The translations under genes were made by a program, and so were the position numbers. 64,000 bases of DNA. Source: Bacteroidales bacterium. Lineage in GTDB: Bacteria > Bacteroidota > Bacteroidia > Bacteroidales > UBA932. The stretch is from assembly GCA_024693285.1 (NCBI GenBank), contig JAILLE010000013.1, positions 1 through 64,000 of the forward strand, given 5' to 3'. Positions within the stretch are counted from its first letter, which is position 1; each line of letters opens with the position of its first letter. Under the pieces are notes generated by a model. That model saw nothing but the letters and a program-made list of their open reading frames with translations, searched no databases and was not told the DNA's origin. Below, one piece after another: positions 1-8,373 of this stretch.

Positions 1-199
1 GCCTTCTGTGATCGGCAGGATAACGGAGGTGGTAGGCTCATTCAAAGCCTCGCTGCGTTCCTTCAATGTCTCGGAGAACTACCGCAACGGTACTTATGAG
101 ATCACGATGAGGATAAGCGTCCCTTCCAATATGGAGCTGGACAAGGTTATTTCCCAGATAAAGAATCTTCGTCACGTCGTGAAAGTCACGAGGGTCTAA
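1..199 (+). CDS. ACT-domain protein, C-terminal fragment (RelA/SpoT-like)
   Basis: Only the last 66 codons are in the window; the frame is open to the left edge and ends with TAA at 197-199. The fragment starts PSVIGRITEVV and ends with an IKNLRHVVKVTRV strand, the layout of an ACT domain (beta-alpha-beta-beta-alpha-beta). ACT domains of this spacing form the C-terminus of RelA/SpoT (p)ppGpp synthetase/hydrolases in Bacteroidota, which is my preferred reading, but the catalytic domains are outside the window and other ACT proteins (amino-acid-binding regulators, dehydrogenases) cannot be excluded. It is convergent with uvrB, with only five bases between the two stop codons. Confidence 0.5.
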   Translation, partial: PSVIGRITEVVGSFKASLRSFNVSENYRNGTYEITMRISVPSNMELDKVISQIKNLRHVVKVTRV

Positions 200-204
200 G
201 TGAC

Positions 205-2379
205 TTATTTCCAGACTTTCAGATATTCCTGCAGGGCCCACATCTCGTCCCTGTACTTGGCGGCTTGGCTGAAATCCAGCTCAGCGGCGGAGTGTTCCAT
301 CCTGCGTTTGTCCTCAGCGATTGTTTTCTCGATCTGTTCCCGGCTCATAGCCCTGATGACCGGATCTTGCAGGACAGCCGCAAGGTCAGCCTTGACATAG
401 CCGTCCACGTAGGCCGTGTTGCCATCCCGTCTCGAGTCGTGGCCGAGGCCGACAGAGATTGTCCCTCGTCCAAGTTCGCTCGGGTTGGGGATATATGTGG
501 GGTCGGAGACGGAGTCTTTGGCGCTGACCCTGCCGCTCGGGCCGTTGGCGATCCTGGGATTGACTGCCTTGTCGGAAGGACCGTAAAGCTCTGAGGCTAA
601 GATATTTCTCTTGACTTCAACCTGTGTGGGAGTGATTCCATTGATCTTGTTGTATTCCATCTGCTTGGTACGGCGGCGGTTAGTCTCGCGGATGGTCTCC
701 TCCATAGAGTCTGTTACCGTGTCGGCATACATGATGACTAGGCCATTTACATTTCTGGCAGCCCTGCCGGCGGTCTGGGTAAGCGCCCTTCCGGAGCGGA
801 GGAACCCTTCCTTGTCCGCGTCCAGGATGGCAACGAGGGAGACGGAGGGAATATCCAACCCTTCCCTCAGCAGGTTGACTCCTACCAAGACGTCGAATAG
901 TCCGTTCTTGAAATCCTCAATGATCTCGACCCTCTCGGAGGTGTCGACATCTGAGTGGATATAGCGGACCCTCACTCCGATCCTGTCCAGATAATCTGTG
1001 AGTTCCTCTGCCATCCTCTTCGTCAAGGTGGTGACGAGTATTCTCTCGTCCCTTTCGGCCCTTTGGCGTATTTCCTCGACCAAATCGTCTACCTGGTTCT
1101 TCGTCGGCCTGACCTCGATCGGTGGATCGAGAAGTCCAGTCGGTCTCACAACCTGCTCAACCACAAGACCTTCCGAGCGTTCCAACTCATAATCCGCAGG
1201 AGTCGCGCTGACATATACCTTTTGGCCGGTGATGGCGTTGAACTCGTCAAATTGTAGGGGCCTGTTGTCCGCGGCGGCAGGCAGTCTGAAGCCATATTCC
1301 ACCAGCACGGACTTTCTGGAGTGGTCACCTCCGTACATCGCCCTGATCTGTGGTATGGTCACATGGCTCTCGTCGATGAAAGTGATAAAATCATTCGGGA
1401 AGTAGTCAATCAGGCAGAAAGGCCTTTGACCGGGCTTCCTGCCGTCAAGATACCTGGAGTAGTTCTCGATTCCGGGGCAGTATCCCATCTCCTTAATCAT
1501 CTCCAGGTCATTTTCTACTCTCTGCTGTAAACGTTTGGCTTCCAGCCCCTTCCCGATTTCATTGAAATAATCGACTTGAGCCTTAAGGTCGTCCTGGATC
1601 ATGCTGACCGCCTTGATGCTACGTTCCCTTGTGGTCACGAAGTTTGTCGCGGGGAAAATCGGCACCTCATCCAGATCCTCGATCCTGGCTCCAGTGACAG
1701 GGTCAATCAGAGAGAGATTCTCAACCTCATCTCCGAAAAACTCTATTCTCACAGCCTCGTCTGAGCCTCCAAGGAACACGTCTACAGTATCCCCCCTGAC
1801 TCTGAAGGTACCTCTCTTGAAATCCACCTCAGTGCGGCTGTAATTGGCGTCTACCAAATGATAGAGCAGGCGAGTCAAAGACCGTGTCTCGCCCTTTTTT
1901 ACTGTCACGGACTGGGCGTGAAAGTCCTCCGGATTGCCAATGCCATAGAGGCAGGAGACGCTGGAAACCACTATGACGTCCCTTCTGCCAGACATCAAGG
2001 CAGAGGCGGCACTGAGACGTAACTTGTCGATCTGGTCATTGATACTCAGGTCCTTCTCGATGTAGGTGTCTGTTGTCGGGAGATATGCCTCCGGCTGGTA
2101 ATAGTCGTAGTATGATACGAAATATTCCACCGCATTGGATGGGAAAAAACTCTTGAACTCACCGTAAAGCTGGGCGGCTAGGGTCTTGTTGTGGCTAAGC
2201 ACCAGGGCGGGCCTCTGGAGTTTCTCGATCACATTCGCCATTGTGAAAGTTTTGCCGGAACCGGTCACTCCGAGCAAGGTGACATCGCCTACTCCCTCCT
2301 CGAGGGCGCGGCAAAGACCATCGATAGCCTCCGGCTGGTCACCGGATGGTTTGTATGTGGATTCAAGGCGGAATTTCAT
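205..2379 (-). CDS. uvrB: UvrABC excinuclease subunit B
   Basis: UvrB is the DNA-damage verification helicase of nucleotide excision repair; it is loaded by UvrA and recruits UvrC. The 724-residue protein has the full set of landmarks: Walker A GVTGSGKT near residue 40, the Tyr-rich beta-hairpin ([12 protein letters not shown]), the DEAD-like box FIDESHV, helicase motif [11 protein letters not shown], and a C-terminal UVR domain (about the last 40 residues) that contacts UvrC. I start it at [15 protein letters not shown] (ATG at 2377-2379), which matches the family N-terminus; an ATG six codons upstream is also in frame but adds residues the family lacks. The gene stands alone, divergent from iorA and convergent with the gene at the left edge. 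Confidence 0.97.
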   Translation of the reverse strand: MKFRLESTYKPSGDQPEAIDGLCRALEEGVGDVTLLGVTGSGKTFTMANVIEKLQRPALVLSHNKTLAAQLYGEFKSFFPSNAVEYFVSYYDYYQPEAYLPTTDTYIEKDLSINDQIDKLRLSAASALMSGRRDVIVVSSVSCLYGIGNPEDFHAQSVTVKKGETRSLTRLLYHLVDANYSRTEVDFKRGTFRVRGDTVDVFLGGSDEAVRIEFFGDEVENLSLIDPVTGARIEDLDEVPIFPATNFVTTRERSIKAVSMIQDDLKAQVDYFNEIGKGLEAKRLQQRVENDLEMIKEMGYCPGIENYSRYLDGRKPGQRPFCLIDYFPNDFITFIDESHVTIPQIRAMYGGDHSRKSVLVEYGFRLPAAADNRPLQFDEFNAITGQKVYVSATPADYELERSEGLVVEQVVRPTGLLDPPIEVRPTKNQVDDLVEEIRQRAERDERILVTTLTKRMAEELTDYLDRIGVRVRYIHSDVDTSERVEIIEDFKNGLFDVLVGVNLLREGLDIPSVSLVAILDADKEGFLRSGRALTQTAGRAARNVNGLVIMYADTVTDSMEETIRETNRRRTKQMEYNKINGITPTQVEVKRNILASELYGPSDKAVNPRIANGPSGRVSAKDSVSDPTYIPNPSELGRGTISVGLGHDSRRDGNTAYVDGYVKADLAAVLQDPVIRAMSREQIEKTIAEDKRRMEHSAAELDFSQAAKYRDEMWALQEYLKVWK

Positions 2380-2538
2380 CACCGCGAAAATAACCAAACT
2401 ATCTGATTATCCCATAATAAATCCATGTGTGAAAGGCCTTATTGATAATAGCGCTGATGTTGTGATTTGAAAGAAAAATTTGAAATAACAATATTTATTT
2501 GTAACTTAAAACCCGAATAACACGAAAACTTTAAACCA

Positions 2539-4170
2539 ATGTCAGAGAAATACCTTCTTCTTGGAGATGAGGCGCTGGCTCTGGGGGCCTTACATGCCGG
2601 TCTGTCTGGCGTGTATGCCTATCCTGGCACCCCATCTACTGAGATCACAGAATTTATCCAGAATCATCCGCTCACGAAAGAACGCGGCATCCATAGCGAG
2701 TGGTGCGCGAATGAGAAGACCGCCATGGAGGCGGCACTCGGAGTGTCTTATGCGGGCAAAAGAGCTTTGGTCTGCATGAAACACGTCGGCATGAATGTTT
2801 GCGCCGATGCTTTTGTCAATTCCGCGGTCACAGGAGCTAATGGAGGTCTGGTTATCGCCGCCTGCGACGATCCCTCCCAGCATTCCTCACAGAATGAGCA
2901 AGATTCCCGTTTCTATGCGGATTTCGCCATGATGCCTTGTTTCGAGCCCTCAAACCAACAGGAAGCTTATGATATGGTTCAGGAGGCTTTTGATTATTCA
3001 GAGGCCAACCATATTCCGGTGCTGATGAGGCTGACGACCAGGATGGCGCACTCCCGCGCGGTTGTCCAGGCGATAGAGGGCTCTCCACGCGAGGAGAATG
3101 AGATGTGCTTCCCGCCAAAAGATCGGGAAAGATTCTGGGTCACTCTTCCGGGCATTTCACGAGTCAGGGTTAAGGAACTAGCTGAGGATCAGCATAAATT
3201 CCGTCATGATTCGGAGGAGTCTGATGACAATAGATTAATTGATGGGCCTGACCACAGGATTGGAATAGTGACTTGCGGAATCGCTTTCAACTATCTTATG
3301 GAGTGCTTCCCCGGAGGGTGCTCGCACCCGGTTCTTAAGGTCACCCGATATCCTTTCCCGAACGCCCTTCTCAAGCGAATGACGGCTTCATGTGACACTA
3401 TCCTGGTGATTGAGGAAGGACAGCCACTAGTTGAGGAAAGGTTGAAAGGGTTGCTTTATGATGACAGTCTCGGAAACGGATTCGTGAAGGTCAAAGGACG
3501 CCTGGACGGGACTCTCCCTCGTACCGGTGAGCTGAATCCGGATTTGGTCAGGAAGGCTCTCGGGATGGATTCACTGGAAGTATTCCCTGAGGCTAAAACC
3601 ACTGTTCCACGTCCGCCGGCACTGTGCCAGGGTTGTGGCCACAGGGACTTTTATACCGCCCTCAACAACGTTCTTCGCAAATATGACGGGGCGAGGGTAT
3701 TCGGTGACATAGGTTGTTATACTCTCGGTTACATGCCTCCTTTCCATGCTATCCATTCATGCGTTGAGATGGGAGCGTCCCTGACTATGGCGATCGGGGC
3801 GGCCAACTCTGGTGTATGGCCGTCAGTGGGAGTCATTGGCGATTCCACTTTCACGCACAGTGGTATGACCGGCTTGTTGGATGCTGTCAATTTCGGGGCT
3901 GATATCACCTTGTGCATCTCCGACAACCTGACCACCGGTATGACTGGAGGCCAGGATTCGGCCGGAACAGGGAAGATTGAGGCAATCTGCGAGGCGATAG
4001 GAGTGGCTCCGGAACACATCCGGACAATCATTCCTCTTCCCAAGAACTATCCCGATATGGAGAAAGTTATTGAGGAAGAGATCAATTACCATGGTGTCTC
4101 GGTAGTAGTCTGCCGTCGTGAATGTATCCAGACCGCCAAGCGGCACGCAGCGGCGGCTAAAGCGAAGTGA
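2539..4170 (+). CDS. iorA: Indolepyruvate:ferredoxin oxidoreductase, alpha subunit
   Basis: IorA with IorB oxidatively decarboxylates aryl-pyruvates (from Trp, Phe, Tyr) to aryl-acetyl-CoA with reduction of ferredoxin. The N-terminal part holds the pyrimidine-type domain (YAYPGTPSTEI), and the C-terminal part the thiamine-diphosphate domain with CQGCGH near residue 363 and the GDS...DN motif starting near residue 434. At 543 residues it stops after VVVCRREC, so it lacks the C-terminal two-cluster ferredoxin domain found in the archaeal and many bacterial IorA proteins; I recall that other Bacteroides IorA proteins are about this short, so this is likely a lineage form and not damage. First gene of a four-gene run; iorB follows two bases after the stop. 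Confidence 0.93.
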   Translation: MSEKYLLLGDEALALGALHAGLSGVYAYPGTPSTEITEFIQNHPLTKERGIHSEWCANEKTAMEAALGVSYAGKRALVCMKHVGMNVCADAFVNSAVTGANGGLVIAACDDPSQHSSQNEQDSRFYADFAMMPCFEPSNQQEAYDMVQEAFDYSEANHIPVLMRLTTRMAHSRAVVQAIEGSPREENEMCFPPKDRERFWVTLPGISRVRVKELAEDQHKFRHDSEESDDNRLIDGPDHRIGIVTCGIAFNYLMECFPGGCSHPVLKVTRYPFPNALLKRMTASCDTILVIEEGQPLVEERLKGLLYDDSLGNGFVKVKGRLDGTLPRTGELNPDLVRKALGMDSLEVFPEAKTTVPRPPALCQGCGHRDFYTALNNVLRKYDGARVFGDIGCYTLGYMPPFHAIHSCVEMGASLTMAIGAANSGVWPSVGVIGDSTFTHSGMTGLLDAVNFGADITLCISDNLTTGMTGGQDSAGTGKIEAICEAIGVAPEHIRTIIPLPKNYPDMEKVIEEEINYHGVSVVVCRRECIQTAKRHAAAAKAK

Positions 4171-4172
4171 TT

Positions 4173-4754
4173 ATGAAAAAGGATATTATACTCTCAGGCG
4201 TGGGAGGACAGGGGATCCTCTCGATCGCCACTGTGATCGGAAGAGCCGCTCTGGCGGATAACCTCCATCTGAAACAGGCTGAAGTCCACGGAATGAGCCA
4301 AAGAGGAGGTGACGTGCAGAGCAACTTGCGTCTTTCAACAGATCCGATATTCAGCGACCTTATCCCGAAAGGAGAGTGCGACCTTATCCTTTCCTTGGAG
4401 CCGATGGAGGCTCTGAGGTACCTTCCATGGCTTTCCAAAGATGGTTGGGTTGTGACCAATTCCACTCCTCTTGTGAATATTCCGAATTATCCACCGCTTG
4501 ATGGTATTCTGGCGGAGTTGCGCTCGGTCCGGAACCTGGTTGTCCTTGATTGTGATGCCGCCGCCCGTTCCATCGGTTCACCTCGTGGAGCCAATATGGT
4601 CCTTCTAGGCGCCGCGGCCACAGCGCTCGGTGACATTCTGGATTCAAGGAAACTTAAAGATGGAATAGCTGGGGTCTTCTCCAGAAAAGGTGAGGCGGTG
4701 GTCGCCGCTAATGTGGCCGCCTTTGAGGCAGGCCAGGAGTTGTCTAAAAAATGA
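4173..4754 (+). CDS. iorB: Indolepyruvate:ferredoxin oxidoreductase, beta subunit
   Basis: The 193-residue gamma-type subunit of 2-oxoacid:ferredoxin oxidoreductases, partner of IorA. The N-terminus DIILSGVGGQGILS is the family signature and is followed by HGMSQRGGDVQSNLR, also diagnostic. I choose the ATG at 4173, two bases after the iorA stop; a GTG at 4167 overlapping that stop is in frame and would add two residues. Typical size for the family, no cluster-binding cysteines expected or seen. Translational coupling with iorA and the following aminotransferase (ATG four bases after this stop) makes co-expression near certain. Confidence 0.93.
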   Translation: MKKDIILSGVGGQGILSIATVIGRAALADNLHLKQAEVHGMSQRGGDVQSNLRLSTDPIFSDLIPKGECDLILSLEPMEALRYLPWLSKDGWVVTNSTPLVNIPNYPPLDGILAELRSVRNLVVLDCDAAARSIGSPRGANMVLLGAAATALGDILDSRKLKDGIAGVFSRKGEAVVAANVAAFEAGQELSKK

Positions 4755-4758
4755 TATT

Positions 4759-6078
4759 ATGAGAGCGATAGACAAATCATCCATGGATGATGTCCTTGCC
4801 GGAATGGACATCAAGGATCTTTCAAGAGCCACAATCCGCCAATGCGTTAACACAACAAGGGAACTCGAGAGGATCTCAGGTGAGAAGTTCGTCCATTTGG
4901 AGTTCGGCGTACCTGGCCTTAAGGCCCCCCAGATCGGGATTGATATGCAGAAATTGGCTCTAGACGCGGGCATAGCGGCGGTTTATCCTCCAACAGGAGG
5001 TATTCCAGAGTTCAAGTGGAACGCCTCCGCATTCATCAACGCCTTTGTGGGGATAGGTATTTCCCCTGAGTGCGTGATCCCGACTGTTGGCTCCATGCAA
5101 GCCTGCTTCACCTTGCTTATGGAGTGTTCCCAACTTCATGAAGGAAGGAAAGCTGTGATTTACATCAGCCCTGGATTCCCATCGCATTACCTTCAGTCAA
5201 AGGTTTTGGGACTTGAGGCCAGAATCCTTGACATCTATCATTGCCGGGGGAAAAAGCTCCGTCCCGCTTTGGAAGAGTTGATGGCTGACGGAAAGGCATG
5301 CGCCATCGTCTATTCCAATCCTAACAACCCGACCTGGGCTTGCCTGACTGAGGAAGAACTCAAGATTGTTGGAAATCTTTGTACCAAGTACGATATTATT
5401 GCCTTGGAGGACATGGCTTACATGTGCATGGATTTCCGCAGGGATAGGTCTGTCCCGTTCTCTCCTCCATACCAACCTACTGTAGGACGTTACACTGATA
5501 ACTTCGCTTTGATGGTATCCGCCTCAAAGATATTCAGTTACGCTGGGGAAAGAATCGGTTTTGCCGCGATATCCCCCAAACTGTATGAAAGGGAGTATCC
5601 TGCCCTTCAGGAACGGTATGGAATCAGCCGGTTTGGAGATAACTTTGTCTTGACTTTCATCTATATCAACTCTTCCGGTTGCTCCCGCTCGGCTCAGAAC
5701 GCCATGTCAGAGATGATGGAGGCTTCAGTAAGCGGGAAATATGACTTCGTGGATGAACTCAGGGAATATGCCAGGAGGGCACACAGGGCGAAGGATATCT
5801 TTTATAAGCACGGTTTCAACCTCGTCTATGACAAGGATCTTGATCAGGATGTCAGCGATGGTTTCTTCTTCACCATAGGTTATGAGGGAATGCCGGGAAG
5901 CGCTCTTCTTTATGATCTGATGCGTTGCGGCATATGCGCTATTACTTTGACGGCCACCAGAAGCGACCAGCAAGGCATCAGAGTCTGTGTGTCGATGCTT
6001 AATTCCGACAAGGATTTCGAGGCTCTGGATGAGCGGCTCGGCCTTTTTGTGAAACTACAGAGTGAAGTCTCAGAATAA
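4759..6078 (+). CDS. PLP-dependent aminotransferase, class I/II (probably aromatic)
   Basis: A fold-type I aminotransferase of 439 residues. The pyridoxal-phosphate lysine sits in SASKIFSYAGERIGF, with the cofactor-binding Asn in SNPNNPTW and the Asp/Tyr region EDMAYMCMD upstream of it. I start at the ATG at 4759 (MRAIDKSSMDD), because upstream codons in frame overlap iorB and look nothing like the family. It follows iorB by four bases. Its place between iorAB and a CoA transferase suggests it makes the aryl-pyruvate used by IorAB (or works in reverse, aminating it), but the substrate is inferred from context only; alanine or branched-chain substrates remain possible. Confidence 0.88.
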   Translation: MRAIDKSSMDDVLAGMDIKDLSRATIRQCVNTTRELERISGEKFVHLEFGVPGLKAPQIGIDMQKLALDAGIAAVYPPTGGIPEFKWNASAFINAFVGIGISPECVIPTVGSMQACFTLLMECSQLHEGRKAVIYISPGFPSHYLQSKVLGLEARILDIYHCRGKKLRPALEELMADGKACAIVYSNPNNPTWACLTEEELKIVGNLCTKYDIIALEDMAYMCMDFRRDRSVPFSPPYQPTVGRYTDNFALMVSASKIFSYAGERIGFAAISPKLYEREYPALQERYGISRFGDNFVLTFIYINSSGCSRSAQNAMSEMMEASVSGKYDFVDELREYARRAHRAKDIFYKHGFNLVYDKDLDQDVSDGFFFTIGYEGMPGSALLYDLMRCGICAITLTATRSDQQGIRVCVSMLNSDKDFEALDERLGLFVKLQSEVSE

Positions 6079-6090
6079 TATCGCAGCAAT

Positions 6091-7392
6091 ATGAGATATG
6101 TTTCCGCCGACGAGGCCGTTTCTTTAGTCCGGTCAGGTGATTGGGTCTTTTTCCAGGGCAGTACTTCTGTGCCTGTCATTATCCAGGAGGCGCTCGCCAG
6201 GCGCCATAATGAACTCCGTGATGTGAAGATAGTGTCCGGGTTCAATGTGACCAAGGGTGTGGCTCCTTTCTGCAAGCCGGAGTATAAGGACTCCTTTGTC
6301 GTGAATAGCTTATTCTTGTGCGGCGACCAGCGGGATTACGTCGCCCAGGGCTATGGAAGCCTGATTCCGGGCTTCCTAAGCGACCTTCCAGGACTTATGC
6401 GGAGGAGAGAGATACCAATCGATGTGGCCTGCATCAACTGCTCTCTTCCCGATGAGAACGGCTGGTGTAGCTACAACATCTCCGCTGACTTGGCCCAGCC
6501 GGCCGTTGAAGTGGCAAGAGTTGTGATAGCCCAGGTCAACAAGAGTATCCCTTATCTGTATGGTACGGCGATGATCCATGAGAGCGCTATTACCGCCGCC
6601 GTGGAGTGTGATGACCCACCTGTCGACATGCGGTTTGGCCCTCCGACTGAGATCGAGGCCGCTATCGGGTCACATATCGCCGCTGAAATACCTGACGGCG
6701 CGACTTTGCAGATCGGAGTGGGTGGCATCCCTAACGCCACCTTGAACGGCTTGATGGACCATAAACATCTGGGACTCCATACGGAGGCTATGACTGACGG
6801 TGTGTTCCGCCTGATGCGTGCCGGTGTCATCGACAATTCGATGAAGAAATATGAACCTGGGCGTAGCGTGGCCTCTCTGGCCCTCGGTTCCAAGGAAATG
6901 TATGATTTCATCGATCACAACAAGGATTGCGTTTTCTTTGATGTCGGGGTCACTAACGATCCTTCCTTGATAAGGAAGAATCCTAATGCGGTGGCGATTA
7001 ATTCCGCGATAGAAGTTGACCTGACCGGACAGATATGCGCCGACAGCATCGGAGAACTGATTTTCTCCTCCGTCGGCGGTCAGCATGATTTCATGTACGG
7101 GGCGTCATTGTCTGAAGGCGGCAAGACTTTCATCGCCATGCCTTCCAGGACAGGGAAAGGGAAGGCCAAGATCGTTTCCCACCTGGCTCCCGGAGCCGGT
7201 GTGGTGACTACCAGGTTCCAGACCCAGTATGTTGTGACTGAATATGGTTGCGTGTACCTGCGCAACAAGAATTTGGCGGAGAGAGCGAAGGCCTTGATAT
7301 CAATAGCCCATCCTGATGACCGGGAAGAGCTTGAGCGTGAGGCCGCAAGACGTTTCGGACTCGTGTACCATCGCTTGTCGATGATGCCTTAG
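6091..7392 (+). CDS. Acetyl-CoA hydrolase/CoA-transferase family protein
   Basis: A 433-residue member of the family that includes 4-hydroxybutyrate, butyryl-CoA:acetate and succinyl-CoA:acetate CoA-transferases. Recognised by the oxyanion-loop GVGGIPNA, the segment LGLHTEAMTDG that carries the probable catalytic glutamate, and the C-terminal VVTEYGCVYLRNKNLAERA. It begins 12 bases after the aminotransferase stop, closing the iorAB operon. I infer that it moves CoA from an aryl-acetyl-CoA made by IorAB to acetate or succinate, freeing the aryl-acid and keeping the thioester energy; the family assignment is firm but the acyl substrate is not visible in the sequence. The stop codon abuts the stop of the convergent HAD gene. 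Confidence 0.88.
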   Translation: MRYVSADEAVSLVRSGDWVFFQGSTSVPVIIQEALARRHNELRDVKIVSGFNVTKGVAPFCKPEYKDSFVVNSLFLCGDQRDYVAQGYGSLIPGFLSDLPGLMRRREIPIDVACINCSLPDENGWCSYNISADLAQPAVEVARVVIAQVNKSIPYLYGTAMIHESAITAAVECDDPPVDMRFGPPTEIEAAIGSHIAAEIPDGATLQIGVGGIPNATLNGLMDHKHLGLHTEAMTDGVFRLMRAGVIDNSMKKYEPGRSVASLALGSKEMYDFIDHNKDCVFFDVGVTNDPSLIRKNPNAVAINSAIEVDLTGQICADSIGELIFSSVGGQHDFMYGASLSEGGKTFIAMPSRTGKGKAKIVSHLAPGAGVVTTRFQTQYVVTEYGCVYLRNKNLAERAKALISIAHPDDREELEREAARRFGLVYHRLSMMP

Positions 7393-8241
7393 CTACCTTC
7401 CGTTTCTGGGAATCTCAAGGTGATTAAGGTCGTAGTCGGCCTTGATCTTGTCTATTATGGCGCAGACGACCTCGAAAGTGCGGCTTTCCTTACGGTAGTC
7501 CGCCGGGACGGCAAATCCGACTCGTCCTTGACGTAACAACTTGAGGGCGAATGATTTCTTTTTCTGGATTTTTGGATTAAAAACCGCTATCGAGTGGCCT
7601 CCGAACATTGAGACCACCTTCATGCTCGGAATATCAGTTTCCCCGTCTCCGAAATAAATCATTTGAGGATAGGGGATCCTTTTCTTGTCATCAGAGACGC
7701 TTTCGTTGACCTTTTTGTTGTCGTGGGCGCTGAAGATACCTTTGCTGATTTTGAAAAGGAACTGGGTCTTGGCCGTGTAGTCGACCGCGATGCCCGGCCA
7801 TACCGCCTCGCCCTCATCGTTGTAGATGTAACTGCAGGCGAAGATATATTTGAACTCCGACGCTATAGGGGAGCCCTCGATGATTTCCTTAAGGCCAGAG
7901 GAGTTGATATAGTGCTCGATCCTGACACCTTTTGACTTCCCGTATTCATTGACGAGCGAGAACCATTCCTTGACTCCTTCGAAAAGCTCGATGTCCTTCC
8001 CGAATCTCCGCAGATCCTCCCTGCGGAGGGAAATACCGTGCTTTTTGGCCTCGTCACGCATCATCTTCATATACGAGAGCACATTGCTGGCGTCCTGGCC
8101 GACAGCAAGTCCGTCACTCATTGTCCAGAATTCCTGAGGGGTTTTCCCTACTGCCTGGATAAACCCGAACTCCTGCATATTGCCAGGGGAGAGGGTGCCG
8201 TCGAAGTCGTAGATGAGCGCTACAATGGGTTTCTTTCTCAT
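7393..8241 (-). CDS. HAD-family hydrolase (phosphatase-like)
   Basis: A 282-residue haloacid-dehalogenase-type hydrolase. Motif I is DFDGTL (nucleophile and acid/base aspartates) near residue 12, motif II-like NSSG lies mid-protein, and motif IV is FGDGETDIPSM. I start at MRKKPIVALIYDFDG (ATG at 8239-8241); a longer frame to 8280 would add 13 residues ahead of the normal family start. The substrate is unknown; proteins of this type act on small phosphorylated metabolites. Transcribed alone, convergent with and directly touching the CoA-transferase gene. Confidence 0.85.
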   Translation of the reverse strand: MRKKPIVALIYDFDGTLSPGNMQEFGFIQAVGKTPQEFWTMSDGLAVGQDASNVLSYMKMMRDEAKKHGISLRREDLRRFGKDIELFEGVKEWFSLVNEYGKSKGVRIEHYINSSGLKEIIEGSPIASEFKYIFACSYIYNDEGEAVWPGIAVDYTAKTQFLFKISKGIFSAHDNKKVNESVSDDKKRIPYPQMIYFGDGETDIPSMKVVSMFGGHSIAVFNPKIQKKKSFALKLLRQGRVGFAVPADYRKESRTFEVVCAIIDKIKADYDLNHLEIPRNGR

Positions 8242-8321
8242 ATCCTTCTCTGATTTTCGCCACAAATACGCTTGTTTCACGGATTTGCGGCATCCGACGG
8301 CAAAGATAACATATTAATGGA

Positions 8322-8352
8322 TTTGAATTCTCAATCATGATGACTATTTTTG
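8322..8352 (+). promoter_or_regulatory. Bacteroidota-type promoter of the acyl-CoA synthetase gene
   Basis: TTTG at 8322-8325, exactly 19 bases, then TATTTTTG at 8345-8352, which matches the Bacteroidota sigma-ABfr consensus TTTG-N19-TAnnTTTG. The ATG of the acyl-CoA synthetase follows at 8374, so the leader is short. Confidence 0.75.
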
Positions 8353-8373
8353 TTAAAACGACAAATCTAGATT

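Noticed and set aside
2460..2510. Promoter for iorA at TTTATTTG (2494-2501)
   Set aside because: The -7 box differs from TAnnTTTG in the key second base and no TTTG is at 19 bases upstream; the region is A/T-rich, so it was not called.
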